Assembly (NCBI GenBank): GCA_016709725.1
Contig: JADJMG010000008.1
Location: 186,001-250,000 of the forward strand
Direction of reading: 5' to 3'
Origin: Bacteroidota bacterium
Lineage (GTDB): Bacteria; Bacteroidota; Bacteroidia; AKYH767-A; OLB10
Length of the DNA stretch: 64,000 nt
Below are positions 9,294 through 19,300 of the stretch, piece after piece (the first letter of the stretch is position 1; each line of letters opens with the position of its first letter). A model generated the notes under the pieces. It was not told where the DNA came from and did not search any database. It saw only the letters and a list, made by a program, of their open reading frames with translations. Position numbers and translations under genes: made by a program.

Positions 9294-9337
9294 GATTGCT
9301 ATTAATTTGTATATTGTAGCAAAAATAAAAGTATTTG

Positions 9338-10162
9338 TTAAAAAGGTAAGTTAGATTTCCTTTGAGCATCTATTTCAACCCTTCTTTTTTCAGCATCTAC
9401 CTTTTCCTGTATGCCATTGATAAATTTAACAGTATCAAAAGTCGTGTTGCAAATAAATCTCGCCTCTGACTTACTTAGAAGGGTGTTAGCATGAGCAAAA
9501 CTTTGATTATTCCTAACGTGGTTAAATTCAGTAAGATTTTTCCCAATTCCTTTTAAAATAGTTGCGGACATTGAACTTTCGCAATAGTCATTGTCTCGAT
9601 AAAATTTAGACAATTTATTAAATATTGCATCTAAAGTTTGTCCGTCATTCCATTCAATTCCATTTTTGCTTAATAAATTTCTGATATAGTGAACCATCCA
9701 AGTGTGAAGCCTATCTAGGGCTGCTGAATGCTCATTTCTACCAATTGATAGTCTTATTTCCTCAAATAACAAAGTTCCATCTGTGTCATTGCTAAGAGGT
9801 TTTAGGGCATCAATACTATTATGACCACCAAGTATCGGAGGGTTAATTCGTGAAGCTACAGCCAATACTTTATTTGCTAACTCAATAATTTCGGGTGTTA
9901 GATTTTGATCTGTTTCTTGCCTATGGGCTACAAAATCAGTAAGTAATTTTCCGACAACTTGGCCGTCTTCTACTTTGAAAAATTTTCTTAGCCTATTCGC
10001 CTTTGAACCTTCTCCATATCGACCATAATCATCTATATCCTTTCCAGTAGAGTCTGAAATAAAATTTGAAAAAGTTCTATTATTGAAATTGAGAACGTAT
10101 CCTCCTCCCATCTGCAAATAATTTTCTATTGCAATTCTATCTTTCGGTTCAAAATTTGCCAT
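9338..10162 (-). CDS. Abortive infection family protein (Abi_C-like C-terminus)
   Basis: The protein has 274 residues. The N-terminal part (about 1-95) carries F-S-N-F-I-S-D-S-T-G-K-D-I followed by S-K-A-N-R-L-R-K-F-F and V-G-K-L-L, a pattern I associate with the domain that usually precedes Abi_C. The C-terminal part (about 140-255) fits Abi_C (PF14355): H-T-W-M-V-H-Y-I-R-N-L-L, then a helix and I-L-K-G-I-G-K-N-L, then the conserved R-N-N-Q-S-F-A-H-A. The R-x(6)-H spacing in that last motif is also HEPN-like. Known relatives act in phage exclusion. It is upstream of the membrane protein at 8394-9293. Confidence 0.75.
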   Translation of the reverse strand: MANFEPKDRIAIENYLQMGGGYVLNFNNRTFSNFISDSTGKDIDDYGRYGEGSKANRLRKFFKVEDGQVVGKLLTDFVAHRQETDQNLTPEIIELANKVLAVASRINPPILGGHNSIDALKPLSNDTDGTLLFEEIRLSIGRNEHSAALDRLHTWMVHYIRNLLSKNGIEWNDGQTLDAIFNKLSKFYRDNDYCESSMSATILKGIGKNLTEFNHVRNNQSFAHANTLLSKSEARFICNTTFDTVKFINGIQEKVDAEKRRVEIDAQRKSNLPF

Positions 10163-10267
10163 AATTTATAAGTTTAAGCACCCATCATTCGAATAAAAAA
10201 TACAATTTCATTTTAGCCTTTTGAAAGTACATTTTTAATTAATCCAAATTAATGGAAAATCCTAAAG

Positions 10268-11370
10268 CTAGGTAAATGTAATTTTATCACTTGGTAAACT
10301 AAACAAATAATATTCCATTTGTCCAATTTCAGTCATTTCATATTCTAAAACTTTACTATTCCATTCTAAGGTTTCAACTTGAGAATTTATTTGTATGCCT
10401 GCTGTAAAGGTTGAGGTGAAATGCGTATTTATTTCAACCTGGTGATGCTCCCATGAGCAAACCTGCGACATATGAAATAAATTGTCTTTTAAGTAGGTGC
10501 AATAACCTTTTCCATCTTTCGGAAAAGTTTGTGGTGGGATAACAATACAATAAAAATCTTTCTTGAAATTCCCATTAATTTTAGTTGAAGGATATTGAAT
10601 TCCATCAAAAATATTAGTGTTACGCATCCATTCACACAGAGTCTGCGGGATAATATATTCATCAGGCGCAATATCCTTTTCATTTACTGTTGCGAAGCAG
10701 GAAATCAATAATGGCAAAAGGAGTGCAAGTCGCTGAAGATTTTGCTCATATTGGACAGTACTACCTACAAGTGTCGGAATTCTATACTCAAAATCGAAAA
10801 CTGTAAGTGGAATCTTGTTATTGAATTTAGCCGCCTGAAAAAATTTAAACTATTAGTTTGAGTTTCTAAATAAGAGGTAATTATGTTCGTTGATAAGTAC
10901 AGAAATGGTACTCCTTGATATGAAAAACGTCCACAACCAACTTTGGTCGAATATTCAAAAGGAGCATGAAACAAACGGGCTTGATTGAGTAAATCTCCTG
11001 GATTTTTCCCTTCTGTATTTACAGCTCTATAAAAGGTTGCATCTAAATAAGTAATAGAGTCAATAGTTCTAAAAAAAGTATTGAAAGAACTCATTAAAGA
11101 GTTGAAACGCTGATAACTTTCACTATTGTATCCTTGTTTTTTTAATTTAATGATTTCTATCACTTCAACGGCAAGAACTTCAGTTAATCTAATTAATTCT
11201 GAATGTGATTGTAAAATATTATTTAAACCATCAAGGAGGTCGACAGAATTTTTGAGTTCATAGATGTATTTTTGAAATTTATTTTCAAGAAACTCAACAA
11301 AAGTTAGTCCTGAATTATTAACCAATGGAAGTGAATATTCTGGGTCACTTAACAATGTAAGTAGTTTCAT
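10268..11370 (-). CDS. RES-domain protein with N-terminal helical domain, split by one frameshift
   Basis: Two overlapping frames join into about 367 residues if one base is restored in the six-A run at 10838-10843. The N-terminal 100 residues are helical, like the HEPN/RES N-terminal domains. The RES core follows: A-T-F-Y-R-A-V, G-C-G-R-F-S-Y-Q-G-V-P-F-L-Y-L-S, S-Y-L-E, then, after the shift, A-K-F-N-N-K-I-P-L-T-V-F-D-F-E-Y. It continues with Y-I-I-P-Q-T-L-C-E-W and F-D-G-I-Q-Y-P-S. RES proteins are NAD-degrading or NAD-using toxins, usually paired with Xre-type antitoxins. Here the gene is the last of a three-gene operon with no Xre partner. The start overlaps the previous stop as TAATG. 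Confidence 0.75.
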
Positions 11371-11921
11371 TATTCTAATTGTTTCACCCTATCACGCAGA
11401 ACATAATAAAATAATCGCCAAACTTGAGCGTTTGAAAATACCGGATAGAAATATTTTGGGTCTAATAGTATAAGCCATTTAATATGCTCGTCAAAAAATT
11501 GATTTATTTCACTGTCGTTCTGAATTAAGTTAAAACTTTTTTCAATTTTTAATTCACCCCATTCTAATAACATACTTATAGCAAGAAAAAATGCAAGTCT
11601 CGCATTAATAAACTTTTGTACTTTAGGATCGTGGTGATTTATGGGCATAATAAATAACACAGCTAACTCAGTATTAGCCGCTATTTTATATGCTTGAATA
11701 CGTTTCTCTGGATCAACTAAAGCAGGCCTTACTACTTCATCAGCATACTTCCAATAAACAGTATTAATTAAAATGGCAGAATCTTGCTTAAAAATAATTT
11801 CTTGTTCACCTGAATAAGATTTTTCAAATTCTTTAAATTTCAGTAAATAGTCACTAATTGCCTTTAATCGAGTTTGCTTCTCTTGTTCAGGTGTTTGATC
11901 CTCTTGGATTGTTGAGTTCAT
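11370..11921 (-). CDS. Hypothetical helical protein, second gene of the RES operon
   Basis: The protein has 183 residues, predicted mostly helical, and no recognised family. An acidic, Gln-rich N-terminus (residues 1-20) leads into amphipathic helices, and the C-terminus is aromatic (V-W-R-L-F-Y-Y-V-L-R-D-R-V). There is no DNA-binding motif of the Xre type. Its stop overlaps the start of the RES gene (TAATG) and it begins 8 bases after the stop of a 71-residue protein, so translational coupling is likely. A role as antitoxin, adaptor or target-recognition partner for the RES protein is inferred from position only. Confidence 0.65.
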   Translation of the reverse strand: MNSTIQEDQTPEQEKQTRLKAISDYLLKFKEFEKSYSGEQEIIFKQDSAILINTVYWKYADEVVRPALVDPEKRIQAYKIAANTELAVLFIMPINHHDPKVQKFINARLAFFLAISMLLEWGELKIEKSFNLIQNDSEINQFFDEHIKWLILLDPKYFYPVFSNAQVWRLFYYVLRDRVKQLE

Positions 11922-11929
11922 GAAAAAAA

Positions 11930-12145
11930 TTAAGCAGGAATATTTAAATCAGCAATCAATTCAATTGATCGTTGTGAGATACGATGGGCATAATCCATCG
12001 CTTCATTGTCAGAAGCTAAAGGGACAGTGTAAAACTTAATCTCGCTATTACGAAATTTCTCATCTTCAGATTGTGGAATACGAATATCTGGATGAAGAAT
12101 AAGTTTTTCTATTTCTTCTATTGTTATCTCGTTTACCAAATTCAT
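11930..12145 (-). CDS. Small hypothetical protein, first gene of the RES operon
   Basis: The protein has 71 residues. The ATG at 12145 is chosen over a TTG at 12184 because the TTG lies inside a good promoter -7 box (12182-12189). The sequence is acidic, with a helix E-I-T-I-E-E-I-E-K-L, a strand I-K-F-Y-T-V-P-L, then a helix with N-E-A-M-D-Y-A-H-R-I-S-Q-R. No family is recognised. The small size and first position fit an antitoxin or regulator of the downstream RES protein, which is inference. Confidence 0.6.
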   Translation of the reverse strand: MNLVNEITIEEIEKLILHPDIRIPQSEDEKFRNSEIKFYTVPLASDNEAMDYAHRISQRSIELIADLNIPA

Positions 12146-12181
12146 ATATAATGTTAATAACTTCTGATTTATTTGAGCCGA

Positions 12182-12212
12182 CAAAGTTACATCTATTGAA
12201 CTAAAATTGCAA
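12182..12212 (-). promoter_or_regulatory. Predicted Bacteroidota promoter for the RES operon
   Basis: On the minus strand a TTG (12210-12212) is followed, after 20 bases, by TAACTTTG (12182-12189). This matches the Bacteroidota primary sigma consensus TTG-N(19-21)-TAnnTTTG. The predicted transcript start would be about 30 bases upstream of the ATG at 12145. Confidence 0.55.
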
Positions 12213-12578
12213 CATAAAGTCGTTATTTAGTAAATAGTCAAAAAAAAATACTGACACAGCCAAAACTAGTAAAATATTGATCATATGTAAAATACAAAAA
12301 AAATGTTAATAAGCAAATTTAATCCAACAATTATAAATCTCTAATTAAGACTTTATTAGATAATTGGAATGGCTAAAGATATAACGCTAATTATTAACAA
12401 ATTATCAATTTCATCCAGTAAATAGAAATCATTTTGACTGGATTCAAGTCAATAAAAGAATTGGTTAGCAAAACCAAATTTATTAAAATAACTAGAAAAC
12501 ATTAGAAATTGCACCCTAATTGCTAAAATAGTTAGGATTCAGTTTCTAATTTTGAATTAAGAATAAATTGAACGAGAA
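12213..12578. other. AT-rich intergenic region, nothing recognised
   Basis: The stretch separates the RES operon (left, minus strand) from a 71-residue gene (minus strand). No open frame of coding character was found on either strand. A loose inverted pair, atccagt (about 12413) and actggat (about 12436), is too weak to call. Confidence 0.5.
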
Positions 12579-12794
12579 TTATTTCTCATTATTTATTAGG
12601 TCATTTAAAGAAGCTATTTGGTTCTTCTCTAAATAAGTATCAAGTCGCATATCACTGCGAACTTTTAAATTTACATTGTACTGATCTTCAATTGTTCCAA
12701 TTTGAGTATCTCCACGCTTTTGACGTAGTTGACCATCATTGTTTCTACTTCTTTGTCCTTTCATACCAGAAGCGTCATTTTTAATTTTGCTCAT
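12579..12794 (-). CDS. Small basic hypothetical protein
   Basis: The protein has 71 residues. The N-terminal half is strongly basic and polar with G/Q/R-rich sequence (G-M-K-G-Q-R-S-R-N-N-D-G-Q-L-R-Q-K-R), probably flexible. The C-terminal half forms a helix (D-T-Y-L-E-K-N, then L-N-D-L-I-N). It resembles small proteins seen beside mobile or phage-like loci in Bacteroidota, but I cannot name a family. It is divergent from the LexA/UmuD-like gene, with 119 bases between starts, so shared regulation is likely. Confidence 0.6.
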   Translation of the reverse strand: MSKIKNDASGMKGQRSRNNDGQLRQKRGDTQIGTIEDQYNVNLKVRSDMRLDTYLEKNQIASLNDLINNEK

Positions 12795-12814
12795 TTTATT
12801 ATTTTTAGATTAAC

Positions 12815-12822
12815 CAAAGATA
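12815..12822 (-). promoter_or_regulatory. -7 promoter box TATCTTTG
   Basis: The minus strand reads GATTATCTTTGGTTAA about 20 bases before the ATG at 12794, matching TAnnTTTG. The identical 16-base string precedes the exonuclease gene start at 47025, supporting it as a promoter core. No convincing -33 TTG was found at the right distance. Confidence 0.4.
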
Positions 12823-12913
12823 ATCATTTATTATTAACGAACACTTACTAGAACAAAATATTATTAACAATACTATGTACTTAATAAAAATAATGTAGTT
12901 TTGATTAATTACC

Positions 12914-13516
12914 ATGAAAAAACTGCATCCGAAACAATTAAAAATATTTGAAGTTCTAAAAGATCATATAGATAATCCGTTGTCTATTAGAGATATAGGA
13001 AGAATTATCAATGAAAATTCTCCAGGGGTAGTTTATCATCATATTCAACAATTAGAACGTAAAGGATTTTTAAAAAGAAATCTTGGTAATTCTAAGGATT
13101 ATAAACTACTGGATGTCCCAGATAGATTAATTGTTTTTTTGAATAAATATGGCAATGCACAATGTGGGCCAGAGGGATTTTTTTTGGATGATAATGTAAT
13201 TGAGAAAATACCAATTTCTTCAAATTTACTGAAATTTCCAGCTTTTGAAGCATTTATCGTTGAAGCAAAAGGTGATTCAATGTATCCAAAAATTAATCAA
13301 GGTGATATAGTTATTGGTCGAAAACAGAATTATGCTAGCCAAAATGACATTATAGTTTGCGCTTATGAAGAAAAAGTTCTGATTAAGAAGTTCAATATTA
13401 TCGGCATACAGGTATTTCTGAGTTCTGAGAATATTAAATATGCGAATATTCCAATCACCGAACAGGATGATTTTAAAATAATAGGAGTTGTTAAAAATAT
13501 TTTGAACTACTATTAG
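12914..13516 (+). CDS. LexA/UmuD-like self-cleaving regulator (S24 peptidase)
   Basis: The protein has 200 residues. The N-terminal winged-helix region (about 1-70) resembles the LexA DNA-binding domain (L-S-I-R-D-I-G-R-I-I-N, then Y-H-H-I-Q-Q-L-E-R-K-G-F-L). The C-terminal S24 domain has the catalytic Ser in A-K-G-D-S-M-Y-P and the catalytic Lys in V-L-I-K-K-F. The predicted self-cleavage dyad is Cys-Gly in A-Q-C-G-P, as in UmuD, rather than Ala-Gly. It is probably a damage-responsive repressor of the local genes. TAGTTTTG, a possible -7 box, ends 10 bases before the ATG. It is divergent from the 71-residue basic protein. Confidence 0.85.
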   Translation: MKKLHPKQLKIFEVLKDHIDNPLSIRDIGRIINENSPGVVYHHIQQLERKGFLKRNLGNSKDYKLLDVPDRLIVFLNKYGNAQCGPEGFFLDDNVIEKIPISSNLLKFPAFEAFIVEAKGDSMYPKINQGDIVIGRKQNYASQNDIIVCAYEEKVLIKKFNIIGIQVFLSSENIKYANIPITEQDDFKIIGVVKNILNYY

Positions 13517-13610
13517 TCTATTAAAAGTAGAATAGGCAGTCAAAATTAAAAGTCCATTAACATAATTTGTATAATTTTATCTCAAGCATAGTTACACACA
13601 ATAAGAAAAA

Positions 13611-14684
13611 ATGGACTTCAAAGACATCATTAAGCAAATTGCGGGAAGAGTAAATTCATTAAGAGAAAATATCCAAACTGAGGAGGCAACAAAAAATGCA
13701 TTTGTTATGCCGTTCATCCAGGCATTAGGCTACGATGTGTTTAATCCTGTAGAAGTGGTTCCAGAGTTTATTTCAGATATAGGAATCAAGAAAGGCGAGA
13801 AAATTGATTATGCTATTTTTAAAGACGGAAATCCGACAATTCTTATAGAGTGTAAACATCACGTTTGCAATTTAGATTTACATGACGGACAATTATTAAG
13901 ATATTTTCATGTATCAAAAGCTAAATTTGGATTATTAACCAATGGGATCATCTATAGGTTTTATTCAGATTTAGTCGAGAAGAATAGAATGGATGAAAAA
14001 CCATTTTTGGAATTTAATATTACAACTATTACTGATAATCAAATTGAAGAAGTTAAAAAGTTTCATAAATCCTATTTTAATGCGGAAACTATTTCTTTGA
14101 CTGCAACAGATTTAAAATTTACATCAGAATTAAAGGTTTTAATTCATAAGGAGATGACGGATCCCTCTGAGAACTTTGTAAAACATTTCGCTAAACAAGT
14201 TTACCCTTCAGTAGTGACTGCGAAAGTGTTGGAACAGTTTACTATTCTTACAAAGAATTCCATCAATCAATATGTATCAGATATAATAACTGATAGGTTA
14301 AAATCTGCTTTACAGAAAGAGCAGGAAAAGCAGGTTAAAACACCTGAACAAATTGTAGAAGAAAGCAAGGAACCAGTAAACAAAATCAATACTACTGTCG
14401 AGGAATTGGAGAGTTTTTATATTATTAAGTCCATTCTACGCACTAAAATTTCCTGTAATCGAATATTCTTCAGAGACGCTCAATCCTATTTTGCAATACT
14501 TTTAGATGATAATAATAGAAGAGGAATTTGTCGACTTTATTTAACGGGCCAAAAGAAATACATTGGTGTTTTTAATTCTTCTAGAGATGAAATTAAACAT
14601 GAGATAAATACTATAGACGATATTTATAATTTTTCAGATTCTATTATAAGTACAACAAAAGCATTTATAAATGAGTTAGCATAG
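13611..14684 (+). CDS. HsdR_N-like restriction endonuclease-type protein
   Basis: The protein has 357 residues. The N-terminal domain (about 15-150) matches the type I restriction enzyme R N-terminal (PD-(D/E)XK) fold. It shows N-A-F-V-M-P-F-I-Q-A-L-G-Y-D-V-F, catalytic Asp in K-I-D-Y-A-I, the E-x-K pair in L-I-E-C-K-H, and L-L-T-N-G-I-I-Y-R-F-Y. The C-terminal about 90 residues form a separate beta-rich domain (F-R-D-A-Q-S-Y-F-A-I-L-L-D-D). There is no helicase domain, so this is a stand-alone nuclease-like protein as often seen in prophages and defence loci. It follows the LexA-like gene on the same strand. Confidence 0.8.
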   Translation: MDFKDIIKQIAGRVNSLRENIQTEEATKNAFVMPFIQALGYDVFNPVEVVPEFISDIGIKKGEKIDYAIFKDGNPTILIECKHHVCNLDLHDGQLLRYFHVSKAKFGLLTNGIIYRFYSDLVEKNRMDEKPFLEFNITTITDNQIEEVKKFHKSYFNAETISLTATDLKFTSELKVLIHKEMTDPSENFVKHFAKQVYPSVVTAKVLEQFTILTKNSINQYVSDIITDRLKSALQKEQEKQVKTPEQIVEESKEPVNKINTTVEELESFYIIKSILRTKISCNRIFFRDAQSYFAILLDDNNRRGICRLYLTGQKKYIGVFNSSRDEIKHEINTIDDIYNFSDSIISTTKAFINELA

Positions 14685-14983
14685 GATTTAATTTAGTTAA
14701 TAGTAACGATTAGCCACGCTGTTAGTTCTAAATCGTTTCACTTTAAGCCTGTGCTTAATTCATATACGGAAATCTCTTCTTTTTATTGAGGCAATGCAAG
14801 TGGCATTTGTATGAAAAGCGACAGCATATAAAATGAAATCAGTTTTTGAAAATTTATAATTTTTCAAAAGGATAATTAAATCCTAATACTTGAAGAGTTT
14901 TTTCATTGTTCTTCTTTTATCTGATTGAAGATTGAGCAAATACAACCAGGATAATATTAACACCTTAATAAATTTCAATGAAA
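14685..14983. other. Intergenic region, nothing recognised
   Basis: This stretch lies between the convergent nuclease gene and a T9SS gene. It is AT-rich with no coding frame, RNA gene or clear terminator hairpin. Confidence 0.5.
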
Positions 14984-16345
14984 TTATTCTTTCAAAATTT
15001 TGATATTGCTTATTCCTTTTGATGTATCAACTCGAATAAAGTAAACACCGGTCGAAATGCTAGTTAAATCTATTACTGTTTCTTCTGCATTCAATTTATC
15101 TCTAGAATTTAATACATTACCTTCGGTTGAGTATAATGTAAACGAGTTAATTTTTTCGCCCTGGGTTTCTGTTTTTAAGTTTAAGATAGCAGATGTTGGA
15201 TTTGGATAGACCTTAACAGTACTTGATTTTGGATTATATTCCAAAACACTCACATTTGGAAAATGTGTGCGTGCAATTCCATAAAGTGCACTATCATTAA
15301 TCATCCTAAAATATCCTCCAACATACAGTTCATCTTGATAAACACATAAAGATTGGATTTCCCCTCCATCCATAGTATCACAAACAGGATTCCAGTTTTG
15401 ACCATCAAACCACGCCATTTGAAATACCATTTGACCCACTGAATTTAATCCCTTCGTCACTCCACCAGCGAATAATTTTCCTTTATACATTACCATGGTC
15501 TTAGGGTCAAGTTCTATTGGCTCAGTTCCTACAGCAGACCAATTATTACCATCCCATTTAGCAACACCACAAGGAGTAGGAATTCCACCAGCACTTCCAA
15601 TTGCACCACCTACATATAAAACATCATTTATGGAGTCAACTAACATACTAAAGATAAAGCCCGAAACTCCAGCGTTCAATGAATCCCAAGATACACCATC
15701 AAATCTGCTAATATTTTGAGAAGGAAAGCCGTTTATTGAACTGAAGTTGCCTCCTACGTAAAGTTCTCCATTATATTCAGCCATTGCATATAAACTTGGC
15801 AATCCACCAGTAACTCCCGTTCCTATTGCGTGCCATTGAATTCCGTCCCATCTTGCAATTCGATTTGCGTTAATGGTACTATCAACTGTTGTAAAATTTC
15901 CACCTACATACAATTCACCATTATACTCTTGCAAACATCGTACTTCACCGTTTTGTATACCATTGCCAAAGGGATAAACTACGCCTCCACTAATACGTCT
16001 TATTCGTGAAAATTGAGGTTGAAAAGTATTAGATCCACGACTCCCAATTACCAATTCATTTTGATAAGTACCTATACATAAAGATGACTGAAATAATTGT
16101 GTACCGCTCCTACATTGATAATTTGAAGAATCCCAAACAGCAAAGCCAGAGCAATATTGTAAGGGTGAGTAAAGTGAATCAAATATACCAACTACATACA
16201 AGGAATCATTGAAAACAATCATATCATTTACAGTTCTAGATAGTTGAATACCGTGATTAATTCCACCCCCAACATCCCGCCAGACTTGTCCTTCCATTCG
16301 AAGGACAAGTAACATTAAAGAAAGGAAAAAGTATAATCTCTTCAT
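14984..16345 (-). CDS. T9SS-secreted repeat protein with N-G-E-L-Y-V-G-G-N-F motifs
   Basis: The protein has 453 residues. A signal peptide (F-L-S-L-M-L-L-V-L, cleavage after M-E-G-Q) is followed by about six repeats of roughly 50 residues. Each carries a W-D-G/W-x-x-V-G core and N-G-E-L-Y-V-G-G-x-F (or D-V-L-Y-V-G-G, G-K-L-F-A-G-G, D-E-L-Y-V-G-G-Y-F), a beta-propeller-like fold. A type A T9SS sorting domain ends it (V-Y-P-N-P-T-S, G-V-Y-F-I-R-V, N-I-K-I-L-K-E). Its ATG overlaps the stop of the upstream giant gene (ATGA), so it is translationally coupled. Confidence 0.85.
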   Translation of the reverse strand: MKRLYFFLSLMLLVLRMEGQVWRDVGGGINHGIQLSRTVNDMIVFNDSLYVVGIFDSLYSPLQYCSGFAVWDSSNYQCRSGTQLFQSSLCIGTYQNELVIGSRGSNTFQPQFSRIRRISGGVVYPFGNGIQNGEVRCLQEYNGELYVGGNFTTVDSTINANRIARWDGIQWHAIGTGVTGGLPSLYAMAEYNGELYVGGNFSSINGFPSQNISRFDGVSWDSLNAGVSGFIFSMLVDSINDVLYVGGAIGSAGGIPTPCGVAKWDGNNWSAVGTEPIELDPKTMVMYKGKLFAGGVTKGLNSVGQMVFQMAWFDGQNWNPVCDTMDGGEIQSLCVYQDELYVGGYFRMINDSALYGIARTHFPNVSVLEYNPKSSTVKVYPNPTSAILNLKTETQGEKINSFTLYSTEGNVLNSRDKLNAEETVIDLTSISTGVYFIRVDTSKGISNIKILKE

Positions 16346-19300
16346 CTAGCAACCATAAATTTTCCTACTTTAATATTATTATTTTGATCAACTATTTTAA
16401 CAAAATAGATACCCGGATTCAATTTTGATACATTCATTTTAATATTTCCATTTATATTTTGAATAGTCTCAATGTCTATAATTTTACTACTTATATCACG
16501 TATCTCCAAACTTTTTATTGAATTAGAATAACCAGATATAATTACTTCATTATTTGCAGGATTTGGTGTAATTTTCAATAGTTCAAATTTAGAATTATTA
16601 CTTGTTCCGTAACTTGAACCATTCAATCTATTTCCATTTTCCTCCGGCAGTGAATACTCGAAATCTACCCAAGTTAATAAAGTTAAAATACTTTCTGCAT
16701 TAGCCTTAGAAGGTGATTCAGCTTCTTGAAATGCTATTCCTTCAATATAACTAAGTTGAGTAGAATCCATCTCAAATAGAGACTTTTCTTGAATGCTAAT
16801 ATCTAGCAAGATTCCATTTAATGTTAACCAATCAGATTCAACATCCTCACGAATACTGATTTGATCAAACAAAACCGCAGCACTATCTAATTCATCATTC
16901 GCTAAATAAATTGAGAAGACTTGCTCAAGGCTATAAGTTGTACCGCTTCCCTTTAAAAAATCAATTATAACCGGTATGGAGTCTTGCTCTGCCAATCTTC
17001 TGAAATAATCATTTGATATTAAATGATAATTATTCCATAAACTTTTGATTCTATTTTCCAGAAGTGAGACTGTTTCGTATGGTGAATTGTATCCCTGTAA
17101 ACTTATAATACGCTCATATGATTGCTCGTCAAACGCAGGACTTCTTGCATCCAAATATTGCAAACTTGCTGTAGATAAAGGAGAATTAACAGCTAGTACT
17201 AATTCTAAATTAGCATCTGGAAGTGAATCGACAGAATTAATAGCAAGAGATATAATTGTATCGGATAATGGTGACGAATTCAATAAAAAATTCAACAAAC
17301 TATCCTTGCTATAAGGAGATTGTAAAAAATTGATCAATGCATCTTGATATTGATTATCCAAATTAGTTAATAAAATTTCTTTTCTATCCACTAAAGTGTC
17401 AATAGAATTTTTAATTGCAATTAAATCCATCATTTCACATGGTGGATCACAAGGAGGTTCTGGAGTACAAGCGATTTCTAGTGAACTAAATGTAATACTT
17501 GTGGCGTCAACATTAATAGGACCAGATGGTGAAGGAGCAATCGGCAGGGTAGAAAGTCCACCATGACGGAAATATGTAAATAATAAATTATTGCTTGCCG
17601 AAAAAATATCTTTTCTATTTGAGGTGGCGAAAAGATTTCCAGCAGGAAGTCTCTCATCCGCTGAACTTTGCATGCCTTGATCTGACATGGGTGAACCGTT
17701 ACCAATAAACCAATTCTTATCATACTTTAACGCATTTGGATTATTATAAGTATTACACCTTATTTGCAAACCAGCATTATTATATCTCATTCCAACGGCA
17801 TATCTAGTTGTATTAAAAATATTTCCTTTCGTTTCGTATCCAATTAAACTCCCAAAATTTCTTCCTGAATTTATACCGAGTATTCCATAAGTTAATTCGT
17901 AAAAATCATTATCTACAATTCTATATCCGATGGAATTATTTAAGTATACTCCAACGAAGTTATCAGTTTGTGTTCCAGATGTTACATTATCAAAATTAAA
18001 CTGATTCGTTCTAATAACATCATTCCTTCCGCCCTTCAAATAAATTTGCCCTCCTACATCAATAAAAGAATTGTCAATAAAAATTCCAGGGTGTTTAACT
18101 GTAGAATTAGTGAACTCGGATCGAATTCCATATACTTGATTATCGAAAAGGCAACTTTCTATTCTTAGATTTCGTGCATCTACTGCGTAGATTCCTGTAT
18201 TATAATCAGAAAAAGTATTCCCCTCAATTTGAATACCATTATTATTCAAATTATAAATAGAAATTGATGCACGTTGTAATGAATTCGGTGATGCAAAAAT
18301 AGGGTGAAGTTAAATGCAACGGAAACCCGGTAAGTAAATATCTCTTATCTCTTAAAGGTCCGCCTAAAAATCCAGAACTGTTATGTATAGCCGAGTTAAG
18401 TATTTTCGAAAAATTAACAAATTTACTAAATGGAGCGAATCGAATATCAATAGCGTTGTTTTGAAAGGTCGCATCTTGACAATCAATAACACCTCCAGAA
18501 CCATTCAATACATATGGGTTTTGTCCTACAGTCCAAATTGGATCAGAACAATTATTATAATATTGAGAATTCCACTTTCCAAGTAATACAGCATTGTGTG
18601 CATGTTCTATTAAAGCTCCAGGTTCTACAATTATTTTAGCTTGTCTAGTACTATTAGAAGGATATTGATTGTTTCCCCTCACTTCAATACCTTTCCACAT
18701 ACAATCTCCAGCTGCTGTTAGTACTGAACCAGATTCGAGAATTAATTGGGCACCATTAGTTGAACTATTTCCTTCTTCAAGAACTATTCTTCCATTTGGA
18801 CCAAAAAATAGTGTTATACCAGTAGAAACGGTTAAAGTTTTACCCGCTTTTATTTTTAATTCATTCTGGATATAAAGAAAATCATTTGAAAAACAAACTG
18901 GCAAAAAAGTACTACTCCAATTTTGAGAAGAATTTATTTCCAAATTAGAATAGCAATAATTTACTCCATTATCACATGAATTAATTGGATTACAGATTGC
19001 TGTTTCATTTAAGCCAGGAATGTAATTAGTGAGTTCCATTGGAATGGCTTGTACTTTATAAGGTTGACCGCCATATGTAATAGTTTGAAAAGATGGAAAT
19101 GTATTTTGATTACGTGCTAAAACAAAGAAATCTGCCTGCCCCCAGCCAAAAATTCTATTATCATCTGTATATGCTAAATTAAAATATTGACCTGCCTCAA
19201 TAGCAACAATTTTAGTGTTAATGGGAAAAGAAACTAATTGTGGGCTTGTGTGAATTACTGAAGGAGTATTCGTTCCAATACCTGTTTGAGAAAATTCATC

